The notes: generated from the sequence alone by a model not told the origin. A DNA stretch of 64,000 nt from Flammeovirga sp. SJP92 (GCF_001583495.1 NZ_LQAQ01000061.1:1-64000), one strand, 5' to 3'; counted from the first letter of the stretch, positions 17,282 to 26,905 are shown. A program made the numbers and translations.

Positions 17282-18526
17282 TTAATTTAATTCACCAAAC
17301 AAGTAAGCAGAAACAAACCAGAAGTTTTGTTCTCCTTCCTTCAGTTTTTGTGCTGTTGGCATACTCACCGTAATCTCATGTTGACCCGAAATTTTATCCA
17401 TCGGAATGATCATAGGTGGTACATCTGAACCTGGACACCAGTTAGATCTTGACAAATCCGATGATGCTTCCGGCTCTTCAATTTCTTTCGTTCTGTACCC
17501 TTTGGCTTCCCAATCAATGTAATCTACATTTCTCTTCTTCAACCAAACTCCTGATGTAGGGTTGAATCTACGGAAAGAGGCACAGTCCGTTCTCCAAGGT
17601 GTGAACTTGAAGAATTCTTCTCCATCTAATTTAATGATGTTTTCTGTAGGGACAAACTCATCTCCTCCAGAATGTCCACCATGACCTGTAGTGATATACG
17701 CCAACTGAACATCTTTAGCATTCGCAGGAATTTCTACTGAAGTTCCCACATCTGCTCTTTGGAATTTATCACAACCTCTTTGAGGCGGAATATATCTTAC
17801 AGAATTCAATACTGGAGCTACCCAACGTTTCTTGGCAGGTGCATAGGCATTTTCAGATTCATCAAATCGTAATTTTACATCTACTTTATACCCCTCTTTG
17901 GTCCAAGTGTCAATGTGAACACCGATATACACCTCTCCTTCTAATAAAGGTAAAAGCTGAGTGATATCCTGTTTCCACATCGCTTTTTCTGCCCATCCAT
18001 CAATATAAACCGGCATTCTGTTAGGGTATTTTGAAGTATCTTGTTTTGAATAATGCCCCACTCCAAAAGGAGTCATAAAACGCATCAATTCCACAGCAGG
18101 TTTGTATTCTCCTTCTGCAATCATACCCGGATAATTATCCGTTTGTTCGGCATCATCGCTATGCTTCAACTTGTATTGCTTTTGAGCTACCGTCAACATA
18201 TTCACTCCATTGGCATCCATTACAAACACAGACCCTGCCTTATCCCAACGATCACCTGCTGAAGTTTCCTCTACTATAATAGAGACTTTGGTTTCACGTT
18301 CGAATTTTGGAATATTTAGTTTACGAAGCATGATACGTCCCGATTCAATATAGAAGGGTTGCGTATCACTTACTCTAATGCCGTCTTTTGTCAATTCAGG
18401 ATCAAAGTAAAGGTGCTCTTGATCAAATACATGATAAACTTTGTCTCCTATAGATGGAATTTCTTTAGGTCCACAGCTTACCATTAATACAGTTAAAGCG
18501 AGTAGTTGAAGAATTTGCTGTTTCAT
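17282..18526 (-). CDS. PNGase F-type peptide N-glycosidase, lipoprotein
   Basis: A protein of 414 residues with a lipobox (VLMVSC, Cys18). The sequence matches the two eight-stranded jelly-roll domains of PNGase F. The N-terminal domain has DRWDKAGSVFVMD around Asp95, the likely counterpart of the catalytic aspartate. The second half carries GHGGHSGGDEFVPTEN at 281-296 and WRTDCASFRRFNPTSGVW at 311-328, typical of the family. PNGase F hydrolyses the amide bond between asparagine and the first GlcNAc, releasing intact N-glycans and turning Asn into Asp. Known bacterial PNGase F enzymes are secreted; a lipid anchor here suggests surface retention, so released glycan stays near the SusCD importers. 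The gene starts 10 bases after cutC ends, so the two are translated from one message. Confidence 0.88.
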   Translation of the reverse strand: MKQQILQLLALTVLMVSCGPKEIPSIGDKVYHVFDQEHLYFDPELTKDGIRVSDTQPFYIESGRIMLRKLNIPKFERETKVSIIVEETSAGDRWDKAGSVFVMDANGVNMLTVAQKQYKLKHSDDAEQTDNYPGMIAEGEYKPAVELMRFMTPFGVGHYSKQDTSKYPNRMPVYIDGWAEKAMWKQDITQLLPLLEGEVYIGVHIDTWTKEGYKVDVKLRFDESENAYAPAKKRWVAPVLNSVRYIPPQRGCDKFQRADVGTSVEIPANAKDVQLAYITTGHGGHSGGDEFVPTENIIKLDGEEFFKFTPWRTDCASFRRFNPTSGVWLKKRNVDYIDWEAKGYRTKEIEEPEASSDLSRSNWCPGSDVPPMIIPMDKISGQHEITVSMPTAQKLKEGEQNFWFVSAYLFGELN

Positions 18527-18536
18527 TTGCTGTCGT

Positions 18537-19280
18537 CTATTTATTTATTTCATTTTTGAGCGACTCCACTGTTTTATCACATGTTACCGCTCTTAAATAT
18601 TCTGAGCCAGTACTTTCTTTACTCATTGCTACTCCATTGTTCTTGAAAGTCATCTGACTATCTACCAATTTCGAAGCAGAAGAATGTACTGCAGTTACCC
18701 CAGTTTTTTCTATAATTTCCTTTACATTTTTTGGTAAAACACCGCTTCCTGCCATAATCTCAATACGACCATCTGCTTGCTCCACTAAACCTTTCAATAC
18801 CTCAACTCCTTCAGGAGCCGTCATCATCTGACCTGACGTCAATACTCTATCCACACCAAGACCGATTAAGTCTTCTAGTGCTTTGTGAGAATCTCTTGCC
18901 ATGTCAAAAGCTCTATGAAAAGTGACACCCAAAGGTTTGGCTTCTTCTACCAGTGCTTTACATCTTTCTACATCTATTTCAGCATCTGCAGTAAGCGCCC
19001 CAATCACCACTCCATTCATACCTAATCTTTTAGCGGTTTTGATGTCTTCCAACATCTCTTCAAACTCTAGATCGGTAAAATAGAAGTCGCCACCTCTGGG
19101 TCTGATAATCGGGTAAACATCAATATCTACACTTTTTCTTACCAATTTCATCATCCCCTCACTGGGTGTTGTTCCTCCTTCTAATCTTCCTCCACATAAT
19201 TCTATCCTGTCTGCCCCTCCTCGTTGGGCATTGATGGCGGAATCAACAGTATATGAGCAAATTTCTAATGTTACGTTCAT
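18537..19280 (-). CDS. cutC: CutC family protein
   Basis: A TIM-barrel protein of 247 residues with clear CutC signatures: LEICSYTVDSAINAQRGGADRIELC at the N-terminus (in overlapping segments), GGTTPSEGMM, PIIRPRGGDFYF, VTFHRAFDMARD and IMAGSGV. CutC was named for copper tolerance in E. coli, but that role is disputed and no copper ligand cluster is evident here. It has no signal peptide, so it is cytoplasmic. It sits between the GH92 gene (145-base gap) and the PNGase F gene (10-base gap) inside a mannoglycan PUL with no other metal genes, which argues for a role in sugar or amino-sugar metabolism. The family assignment is firm and the function open. Confidence 0.88.
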   Translation of the reverse strand: MNVTLEICSYTVDSAINAQRGGADRIELCGGRLEGGTTPSEGMMKLVRKSVDIDVYPIIRPRGGDFYFTDLEFEEMLEDIKTAKRLGMNGVVIGALTADAEIDVERCKALVEEAKPLGVTFHRAFDMARDSHKALEDLIGLGVDRVLTSGQMMTAPEGVEVLKGLVEQADGRIEIMAGSGVLPKNVKEIIEKTGVTAVHSSASKLVDSQMTFKNNGVAMSKESTGSEYLRAVTCDKTVESLKNEINK

Positions 19281-19292
19281 AATCCTAAGTCA

Positions 19293-19373
19293 GAAAAGGA
19301 GTCAAATAGTATGTAATAATACCTCTAAAGAAAGCTGTCATTTTACATATTAGAATCGTAGCTACTCCTTTTC
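19293..19373 (-). other. Intercistronic inverted repeat between GH92 and cutC
   Basis: GAAAAGGAGT (19293-19302) is perfectly complementary to 19364-19373 across a 61-base loop, in the 145-base gap ahead of cutC. It could fold in the message as a processing or stability element; no T run follows, so it is not a classical terminator. Confidence 0.35.
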
Positions 19374-19425
19374 CTTGTTTTTTAAGCTCCTACTTTGAGC
19401 AATAATGGTTAATAATTTTTAATCT

Positions 19426-21693
19426 CTAGAATGCTTTCATAGGAATAGTACTTTGAGCTCCCAATTGCTTGTTTGGTGTATTGGTCATTTCAAATTCTAA
19501 TTCCCCACCGCTCATAATTTCTTTATGAGTGATGTACAAACGGTCAATTACTTTACCGTTCAGCGTAATCTTATTGATATATTTGTTCTCTTTTGATACG
19601 TTTTTAGCAACTACTTTAAATTGGTTTTCATTGGATGTATTAATTACAGCTTCTTCGAAAATCGGTGTACCAATCACATAAATTCCCTGTGCTGGGTTAA
19701 CAGGATAGAAACCTAAACTACTGAACACATACCATGCTGATATCTGCCCGCAATCTTCGTTTCCACTGATTCCCTCAGGAGTATTATCATATTGTGTAAA
19801 AAGAATCTCGTGAACTTTTTCTTGTGTTTTCCATGCTTCACCAGCATAATCATATAAATAAGCAATGTGGTGCGATGGCTCATTTCCGTGAGCATATTGA
19901 CCAATCAAACCAGTAATATCTGGTGAAACATTATCTCCTGTCAATTCTGAGGAAACGGTAAATAACTCGTCTAATTTAGATACAAATGCTTTTTTAGAAG
20001 GGAATAAATCAATCAAACCTTGCACATCTTGTAATACAAACCAGCTATGTTGGTAAGCATTTCCTTCTGTATAATCTGTATTTTCTCTATGGTTTGCTTC
20101 TGCTGGATCAAATGGAGTTCTGAAAGTACCATTCGTCAAGCGACCTCTCATAAATTCAGTTTTAGGATCGAAAAGTGGTTTGAAGCCCTCCGAGCGTTTC
20201 ATGTATTGTACATAACCAGCGTCATCACCAACATGTTTCGCCACTTGAGCAATACACCAATCATCATAAGCATATTCTAAAGTCTTAGTTACAGACTCTC
20301 CTCCTTTGTCAGAAGGAATAAATCCATATTTCCTATAGGCTTTCAAGTCACGCTCATCTTGCATTGATGTCACTTTCATCGCTTCATAAACTCGCTTAGG
20401 ATCAACACCTTCAATTTCCTTTAAGACTGCATCTGCTAAAACAGGCATGGCATGATAACCTGTCATACAGTTCGTTTCATTGCCTGCTAATGCCCATACC
20501 GGCAAAAGTCCTGTCTCATCAAAATGTGCTAGCATAGAATTGATAAAATCTGCATTTCTTTTTTCAGACTCTACAATTGTTGATAATGGATGAACAGCAC
20601 GGAATGTATCCCAAAGTGAGAAAGTACTGTAATATCTGAAACCGTTAGCGTGATGCAATTCGTGGTCTGCACCTTTATAATTACCTTGCGCATCTGAGTG
20701 TGTCACAGGGGCAATTTTAGTATGATATAATGCAGTGTAGAAAATTTCTCTAGACTTTTCGTCTGTTGTTGTGATTTTGATCTGATTTAAAGCCTCTTCC
20801 CAAACATCACTTGCTTTCTGCTTTTTCAAATCAAAGTCAAAACCTTCTGCTTCTTGCTCTAAAGCTACGTGAGCACCTTCTAAAGTAGCTGAAGACACAC
20901 CCACTGCGGCTGTGATTTGATTTTGTGCATCAACACTCTTGAAAAAGATTTGACCTACTAATCTTTCTCCTTCTTTCTCAATATTAATTTTCTCAATTGG
21001 CTGTGAGAATTTCATTTCAAAATACACTCTCTGATCTTCAGCCCAACCTTTTGACAAACGCTCCCCTTGCACTCTATAATCATCAAGTTGTACTAATGAT
21101 GACTTCATTACACCATCCCAGTTCACTGCAAAACCCAGATTGACAATCATAGAAGGGCTTTCTGCTGATTGAGGGTAAGTCCATCTATGAAAACCAACTC
21201 TTGTCCCTGTAGTCATTTCAGCTTTGATGCCACTATTTTCCAATAAAACAGCATAATAACCAGGCTTTGCCACTTCATTATCATGAGAATAACGTTGTGT
21301 ATAAGGCAGTTTATTGCGGTTTTGCTCCATTGGATCCAAAGCATGTGCTTTAGCAGTAGGCAACACGATTAAATCATTTAAATCTCCAATACCTGTACCA
21401 CTCAAGTGCAAATGACCAAAACCTACTAATAATGAATCTGAAATATGATAACCACTTACCCAGTCCCAACCGCTCACGCCGTTGACAGGACTACACTGCA
21501 CGCCTCCGTAGGGCAAAGTTGCACCCGGGAAGGTGTGACCATGCTCACCTGTGCCTATTAAAGGATCAACAAAATCTACTAATTTCTTTTCTTCTGCCTG
21601 TTTCGGCATATCAGTAGTACAAGCTGTCATTACAACCATAGGTGCGATGGCAGCCACTTTCAAGGTATTTTTTATGTATTGTAAGATCGACAC
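19426..21693 (-). CDS. GH92 alpha-mannosidase, lipoprotein
   Basis: A protein of 755 residues. The start is GTG, giving a lipoprotein signal with Cys25 in VVMTAC; the next in-frame methionines are too close to the lipobox. Family 92 motifs are complete: VDPLIGTGEHGHTFPGA at the N-terminus, GWDWVSGYHISDSLLVGFGHLHLSGTG in overlapping segments, SLWDTFRAVHPL, and NEDCGQISAWYVFSSLGFYP at 645-664, where Glu646 is the presumed acid. GH92 enzymes are calcium-dependent inverting exo-alpha-mannosidases acting on alpha-1,2/1,3/1,4/1,6 linkages; which one cannot be read here. It is the first gene of the enzyme operon (GH92-cutC-PNGaseF-GH2-GH125-CBM9-GHL10). Tandem DeoR-type repeats at 21778-21819 lie about 85-125 bases upstream. 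Confidence 0.92.
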   Translation of the reverse strand: MSILQYIKNTLKVAAIAPMVVMTACTTDMPKQAEEKKLVDFVDPLIGTGEHGHTFPGATLPYGGVQCSPVNGVSGWDWVSGYHISDSLLVGFGHLHLSGTGIGDLNDLIVLPTAKAHALDPMEQNRNKLPYTQRYSHDNEVAKPGYYAVLLENSGIKAEMTTGTRVGFHRWTYPQSAESPSMIVNLGFAVNWDGVMKSSLVQLDDYRVQGERLSKGWAEDQRVYFEMKFSQPIEKINIEKEGERLVGQIFFKSVDAQNQITAAVGVSSATLEGAHVALEQEAEGFDFDLKKQKASDVWEEALNQIKITTTDEKSREIFYTALYHTKIAPVTHSDAQGNYKGADHELHHANGFRYYSTFSLWDTFRAVHPLSTIVESEKRNADFINSMLAHFDETGLLPVWALAGNETNCMTGYHAMPVLADAVLKEIEGVDPKRVYEAMKVTSMQDERDLKAYRKYGFIPSDKGGESVTKTLEYAYDDWCIAQVAKHVGDDAGYVQYMKRSEGFKPLFDPKTEFMRGRLTNGTFRTPFDPAEANHRENTDYTEGNAYQHSWFVLQDVQGLIDLFPSKKAFVSKLDELFTVSSELTGDNVSPDITGLIGQYAHGNEPSHHIAYLYDYAGEAWKTQEKVHEILFTQYDNTPEGISGNEDCGQISAWYVFSSLGFYPVNPAQGIYVIGTPIFEEAVINTSNENQFKVVAKNVSKENKYINKITLNGKVIDRLYITHKEIMSGGELEFEMTNTPNKQLGAQSTIPMKAF

Positions 21694-21754
21694 GGTAATA
21701 AATTTTTAGTAAGACCAATAATGGTGCGGTTCTCATAAAGTGTTCTTTGTACAG

Positions 21755-21762
21755 CAAAAATA
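21755..21762 (-). promoter_or_regulatory. Promoter -7 element of the GH92 operon
   Basis: Minus strand TATTTTTG matches TAnnTTTG, giving a leader of about 55 bases. The nearest TTTG (21789-21792) is 26 bases away, longer than usual, and lies in the operator repeats. Confidence 0.45.
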
Positions 21763-21777
21763 AAAAAAAACAGTAAT

Positions 21778-21819
21778 AATCACGCATTCAAACATGCAAA
21801 AACACGCATAAAATTGCTA
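21778..21819. promoter_or_regulatory. Tandem 10-bp direct repeats: putative DeoR operator of the GH92 operon
   Basis: AATCACGCAT (21778-21787), AAACATGCAA (21790-21799), AAACACGCAT (21800-21809) and a weaker AAAATTGCTA (21810-21819). The last three are in exact 10-bp register. The same unit forms a tandem array on the promoter of the DeoR-type regulator gene at 33421-33450. Confidence 0.68.
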
Positions 21820-21881
21820 ACCTTTGTAAATAAACACAGAGCAATGTTATTCTGTTCAATATTATGAATGTTATACCATAC

Positions 21882-21912
21882 AAAAAGACCTCTAGCAACT
21901 GAATGCTAGAGG
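21882..21912 (-). terminator. Terminator of the first SusCD pair
   Basis: Perfect 9-bp stem CCTCTAGCA (21889-21897) with 21904-21912; on the minus strand it is followed by TCTTTTTG. It separates the susCD message from the GH92 operon. Confidence 0.82.
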
Positions 21913-21936
21913 ATATATCTTTGATCAAATTTGCAC

Positions 21937-23805
21937 TTATCGGAAACTATACCATTGTTTTATACCTATAAAGTCAGGATTACTTGGCGAATTGGCTCTT
22001 TGTTCTTCGATGACTCTGTTGGTTTCTGAAGGGTGAACCGTCAATTCTCGATCTGGATAAGGGAACCTTGCAGGTCTTACATAGTTGGTCACTCCACCCA
22101 AATGCAAAGGCACATTTTCAGGTGTTGCAGAAGGTGTTAATGTCTCCAATAATGGGTCACCTGGGTATGAAGGTAAATTATAGGTTCCGTCATCTTCCTG
22201 CGATAATGTTGCTCGTACAATAGAAGGTTTGTTGGTTCTGTTCCAATTTGCGAAAGCGTTGTAACCATCTCCAATATTCGAAATCCAACTTTCATAAGCA
22301 ATAACCTCCAATTTGTCTGTGGCATCATCATAGGCTTGGTTCGCATTGGCAATATAGGCTGCCACAGCGGCGTCATGGCTATAAGCATCATTGGTTTGCC
22401 TTTTATATAATTCCTCCATCTTCATTTCAAACTCTTTGCCTGGAAAATTGATAGCGTCATATTTTGATAAAGCTTGAGTTACCGCAGTTGTGAAGAAGGT
22501 TTTTGCATCCCCTGCCACCCCATATCGGATTACCGCTTCAGCCAACATAAAGTTCATTTCGTCAGCACCAATCACAATAGAAGGTGTTACTCTGTTGTAT
22601 GTTGCGGGGGCTAAACTTGCTAGCGTAGCAAACTGTCCTTTTCCTTCAAATTCATAATCTGTTTGGTCAGCCCACAACGCCGCTTGAACTACTTGATCAG
22701 TACTTGAATTATGGAATAATCCTTTTGTTCCAAAAGCATTTTCACCATATCTCATTCCTCTGAAATGAACTTCCTTGAATTCATTGGGGCCTCCTGCTTG
22801 AGCAAATGGATCAAAATTGGTGTAGCGTGCAGTATCTTCCATACTCACATAAGCACTACCATCCAAAGTCAAGTGAGATGCTATTCTGAATAACCTTGGA
22901 TCTTCTCTCTGTTGCATGTTTTTCAAGGCCAATTCACTCATAAAAGGTCCTGAAAAACCTCCAACTTCGCCTCTCACTGCCACACCTGTTCCATTGACAT
23001 GCTGTCCCCATGGTCCACCTACATCTGCATGATTGACATACACAGCATTCGACCAATCTGTAATATAACCGCCGTCACCATTCATACCTTTCAAGAAAAC
23101 CTCCTGTCCCTTTGTAGGATCAGCATGTGACATCATCATTCCAATTTTCATCAGTAATGAGTTGGCTAACCTCACGTATTTTTCTGCGCCTACTGTACTT
23201 GGCTCATACAATTCCGCCGCGTCCGTATTAGTAAACAGGTTTGTATTTGTCGAGGAATTCAGGAGTACACTTCTTGCTTCTTCAAGTTCTGTCACCATCG
23301 TATTCAATACCGTTTCCTGATCATCAAACTTTGGATAAAAATTTCGTTCAGTGAAACCCTGCCCTGCCTCTGTGTAAGGAATATCGCCATAAAGGGCTGT
23401 CATTCTAAGCAGGTTCACCACTTTGACAATTTGTGCTTGTGCAATTTTCCCTTCCTGACCTTCTTGTTCACCTAATCGGCTTTGAATATCAGTTATGTTT
23501 TTGACTACATCACCAAAAATCAAACTCCATGTGGCTTCTGTAAAACCATCATTCCGTCTAAAACCAGAACCTTGAGTATAATTACAAGCCAAATTTTGTG
23601 ACAACGGGCCTGACATTATAAGATTTCCTCTAAAACCTTCATGTCCACTAGAGAACATTTTAAGCTGGGAGAATGTAAAAAGGTGTTTAGGATCCAAATC
23701 ATTACTCTTCCATGGATCTCTATTCATTTCCTCAAACTCATCGGTACAGCCCATCAGCATAAACAAGGAAAGAATACTATATCTAAAATATTTTATGAAT
23801 TTCAT
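21937..23805 (-). CDS. SusD/RagB-family glycan-binding lipoprotein (pair A)
   Basis: A protein of 622 residues with lipobox LFMLMGC; the mature protein starts CTDEFEEMNRDPWKSND, typical of the SusD-like_2 branch. TPR-like helices include TALYGDIPYTEAGQGF and the C-terminus has YVRPARFPYPDREL, a hallmark of the branch. It binds glycan at the surface and forms the lid of the SusC pore. The longest frame begins at 23832 and overlaps the end of susC; ATG at 23805 is chosen because it gives a standard lipoprotein signal and a 13-base gap from the susC stop. It pairs with the SusC gene directly upstream and is clearly related to the protein at 27295-29160. Confidence 0.9.
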   Translation of the reverse strand: MKFIKYFRYSILSLFMLMGCTDEFEEMNRDPWKSNDLDPKHLFTFSQLKMFSSGHEGFRGNLIMSGPLSQNLACNYTQGSGFRRNDGFTEATWSLIFGDVVKNITDIQSRLGEQEGQEGKIAQAQIVKVVNLLRMTALYGDIPYTEAGQGFTERNFYPKFDDQETVLNTMVTELEEARSVLLNSSTNTNLFTNTDAAELYEPSTVGAEKYVRLANSLLMKIGMMMSHADPTKGQEVFLKGMNGDGGYITDWSNAVYVNHADVGGPWGQHVNGTGVAVRGEVGGFSGPFMSELALKNMQQREDPRLFRIASHLTLDGSAYVSMEDTARYTNFDPFAQAGGPNEFKEVHFRGMRYGENAFGTKGLFHNSSTDQVVQAALWADQTDYEFEGKGQFATLASLAPATYNRVTPSIVIGADEMNFMLAEAVIRYGVAGDAKTFFTTAVTQALSKYDAINFPGKEFEMKMEELYKRQTNDAYSHDAAVAAYIANANQAYDDATDKLEVIAYESWISNIGDGYNAFANWNRTNKPSIVRATLSQEDDGTYNLPSYPGDPLLETLTPSATPENVPLHLGGVTNYVRPARFPYPDRELTVHPSETNRVIEEQRANSPSNPDFIGIKQWYSFR

Positions 23806-23818
23806 TATCAAAGAGAAT

Positions 23819-26800
23819 TTAGAAGTTAGCATTTAATTTAAACCCGTAAGTTCTTGGGATCGTTAAGTTGGCAAACTCAATACCTTGTCCATTTCCACTA
23901 GTAAATGAAGATTCAGGATCTATGTTATCCGTATTTCTCCATAAATAAAACAGGTTAAAGGCATTGGCTGATACTGAAAGGTTTCGGATCGGTGTTTTTC
24001 CAAGCAAATCATTTGAGAATCGATACGACAAGGTCACTTCTCTTAGTTTTACAAATGATGCATCATAAATAAAATGCTCTGAAATTTGAGATACAGCTCC
24101 ATAATATTGTTCAGGATCAATATTGTCTGTAAAAGGTGAACCATCCTCTCTTACTAAACCTCCAGGATTCCAAGTTTGATTAGGGTCATAAAATTCATCT
24201 CTGCCCGTCAGCGTGGATTCATGCTTACCTAAATTATAGAGATTAGATTCTGTTGAAGAATAGATCTCTCCTCCCCATTTTGAATCAATCAAGAATGAGA
24301 AAGATACATTCTTATAGGTGAATGAGTTTCGTAAACCCGTCATCCATGGTTGTACACCGTTACCAATGATATGAACGCCATCATCAGCCACTGGTCTACC
24401 ACTGTCATCCACTATGATGCTATTGTTATCTGGATGTCTTTTATATTTCTTACCGACAATCACACCATATGATTCTCCAGGAATTGCCTGTACAGACACA
24501 CTTCCTAAGGATAATAACTGGAATGAATTGACACCTTCCGTTAGTGATACCACCTCGTTGTCGTTATAAGCCATATTCAATGTGATATCCCAAGTGAAGT
24601 TATCATTCTGGATTGGCATATAATTCAGCATTAATTCTATACCTGAGTTATCGATCTGACCTGCATTGATCAGCGCTCTTTCAAATCCTGCACCTTTTGA
24701 AATGTCTACACCCAAAATCTGATTGACTGAAGAGGATTTATACCAAGCGAAATCCAATCCAAATCTATTTTCAAAGAATCGAAGATCAATACCAACTTCA
24801 TAAGAGGTTTGTATGGCTGGCTTTAAAGTACTGTTTGGAATTTCCCCCCCTTCAACATTACCAATATTTACTCCATTGTGATTCCAACCATCTAAACCAT
24901 ATCTCAGATTAAGTTTGTAAGGATCTGTATCTGAACCTACTTGTGCTACTGAAGCACGAACTTTACCAAAGGAGAACCAATCCGGCATGGTCCAATCCAT
25001 GTCTGAGAAAATCCATGATGCTGATAAAGATGGATAGAAGAATGAATTATTATTTAATGGCAGTGTAGAAGACCAGTCATTTCTTGCAGAAACATCCAAG
25101 AACAAATATCCTTTATAACCCACCGATGCTGTAGCATACACTGACGCTATTGCTCTTTCGCTTTTTCTGAAATCTTGAAATCTTGAAGAACCAGCAAGAG
25201 GGTTCTGAAAATCGATAGCGGTAAAGTTTTCAGATCCTGAGTCTGTATAATCTACCTCTTTGTGCATATAAGCACCTCCGGCATTGGCGGTAATATCAAA
25301 ATCACCATACTGCTTATGGAACATCAATAAAAAATCGAAGTTGTTTTCTCTATCCAAATTGGTTCTTTCAAAAGCTCTACCTTGAGAAAACCTTGGCGTG
25401 AACAAAGGCTGTAAAACATTCTGACGGAAAGTACTATAATCTGTACCAGCTCTACCCATCAATTTTAAGTAATCAGTAAACTCATAGGTCAAGCTCACCA
25501 TACCTATTATTCTATCCAGCTGATCTTGATTGACCACCTCGTTCAAAGTCCAGTAAGGGTTTTCATCGTCATTATTATAACCAATAGGTCTTCCGGTAGT
25601 TGGATCTTTGTAGTTTTGAAGCCATTCTTCATTAATAGTATTCGGAATTTGGATAAAATTGGCCATGTAGTTATTCACCGAATTACCCATTTCCAAACGG
25701 TTATGCGCTTGCTGATTGACGTAAGTTACTCTTGCATCAAGGGAAAGCTTATCATTGATCATTTGTGTTTTCCCTCTTAGGTTAAAGGTATTCCTTTTAT
25801 ACGTTGAGTGATCCACTTGCCCTTTACTGTCCATATTTCCATAAGAAAAACGTACCGTCGATTTATCATTACTTGAAGTCAATGCAATGTTGGTATTCCA
25901 AGTACGGCCAGTATGGAAAAAGCTTCTGTAGTTATCATAAGCACCCACCGGTCTTGTTACACCATCAAAAAAGCGCATGCTTTGACCATTAATTTTCGGG
26001 CCCCACATTGTTGTTACTGATTTAGGGTCTGAATCAGGAGGAAGCGTTCCGTTTGTACCCTGAGCATACACCTTTTGATCTTTTGGAGTAATTCCCAATG
26101 CATCAAAAGTAACGCCCACATTGAAATCTACTCCCAATGCTTTTCCTTTAGTTCCCGATTTAGTGGTGATCAATACCACACCGTTTATGGCTCTTGATCC
26201 GTAAAGTGCTGTAGCAGAACCACCTTTCAAAACGGACATAGATTCAATATCGTCAGGGTTGATGGAAGATAAACCATCCCCTGTGTTTACATCTCCAGAA
26301 TCAGAACTATCGCCTGCATCTTTGACTTGATTATTAGAAATAGGCACACCATCCACCACATAAAGCGGTTGGTTATTACCACTTAGGACCGCATTACCTC
26401 TTATGACCACTCTTGAAGAAGAGCCAGCTCCACCAGAAACAGGTGCTACTTGTACCCCAGCCACTTTTCCAGAAAGAGAATTCATCACATTGGCTGAATT
26501 ACCTGCTGAACCTAACTCCTCGGACCCCACCTCCGACATGGCATAGCCGAGCGAGCGTTCCGAACGTTCAATACCCAAAGCTGTTACTACAACTTCTTCA
26601 AGTTCTTCGGCATCAACTTCTAATTGGACCATAATGTCTGTCGCTGTAGAAACATCAACTTCTTTGGATTGATAGCCTATAAAAGAGAAAATGAGTGCGT
26701 TTTGATCATCAGTTAGCTGTATGGTAAATTTCCCATCCAAGTCTGTCACAGTACCTGAGGAAGTTCCTTTAACTAAAACATTAACACCCGGAAGTGGTGA

Positions 26801-26905
26801 ATCGTCTGTAATATCTTTTACAGTACCTGTCACCACTTTTTCTTGTGCCAACAAATTACTCTGCATAACCATGATGCACAGTAACATAAGTAAGTATTTT
26901 TTCAT
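23819..26905 (-). CDS. SusC/RagA-family TonB-dependent outer-membrane transporter (pair A)
   Basis: A protein of 1028 residues: signal peptide ending LLAQ, CarboxypepD_reg domain (VTGTVKDITDDSPLPGVNVLVKG, in overlapping segments), a VVVTALGIER TonB-box-like segment near 108, the plug with NQPLYVVDGVPI and SVLKGGSATALYGSRAING, and a 22-strand barrel ending in FKLNANF. There is no N-terminal STN domain, so it should not signal to an anti-sigma factor. It imports oligosaccharide into the periplasm using TonB. It is the upstream partner of the SusD gene 13 bases after it. It resembles the 29172-32255 transporter along its whole length, which points to an old tandem duplication with divergence. 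Confidence 0.93.
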   Translation of the reverse strand: MKKYLLMLLCIMVMQSNLLAQEKVVTGTVKDITDDSPLPGVNVLVKGTSSGTVTDLDGKFTIQLTDDQNALIFSFIGYQSKEVDVSTATDIMVQLEVDAEELEEVVVTALGIERSERSLGYAMSEVGSEELGSAGNSANVMNSLSGKVAGVQVAPVSGGAGSSSRVVIRGNAVLSGNNQPLYVVDGVPISNNQVKDAGDSSDSGDVNTGDGLSSINPDDIESMSVLKGGSATALYGSRAINGVVLITTKSGTKGKALGVDFNVGVTFDALGITPKDQKVYAQGTNGTLPPDSDPKSVTTMWGPKINGQSMRFFDGVTRPVGAYDNYRSFFHTGRTWNTNIALTSSNDKSTVRFSYGNMDSKGQVDHSTYKRNTFNLRGKTQMINDKLSLDARVTYVNQQAHNRLEMGNSVNNYMANFIQIPNTINEEWLQNYKDPTTGRPIGYNNDDENPYWTLNEVVNQDQLDRIIGMVSLTYEFTDYLKLMGRAGTDYSTFRQNVLQPLFTPRFSQGRAFERTNLDRENNFDFLLMFHKQYGDFDITANAGGAYMHKEVDYTDSGSENFTAIDFQNPLAGSSRFQDFRKSERAIASVYATASVGYKGYLFLDVSARNDWSSTLPLNNNSFFYPSLSASWIFSDMDWTMPDWFSFGKVRASVAQVGSDTDPYKLNLRYGLDGWNHNGVNIGNVEGGEIPNSTLKPAIQTSYEVGIDLRFFENRFGLDFAWYKSSSVNQILGVDISKGAGFERALINAGQIDNSGIELMLNYMPIQNDNFTWDITLNMAYNDNEVVSLTEGVNSFQLLSLGSVSVQAIPGESYGVIVGKKYKRHPDNNSIIVDDSGRPVADDGVHIIGNGVQPWMTGLRNSFTYKNVSFSFLIDSKWGGEIYSSTESNLYNLGKHESTLTGRDEFYDPNQTWNPGGLVREDGSPFTDNIDPEQYYGAVSQISEHFIYDASFVKLREVTLSYRFSNDLLGKTPIRNLSVSANAFNLFYLWRNTDNIDPESSFTSGNGQGIEFANLTIPRTYGFKLNANF

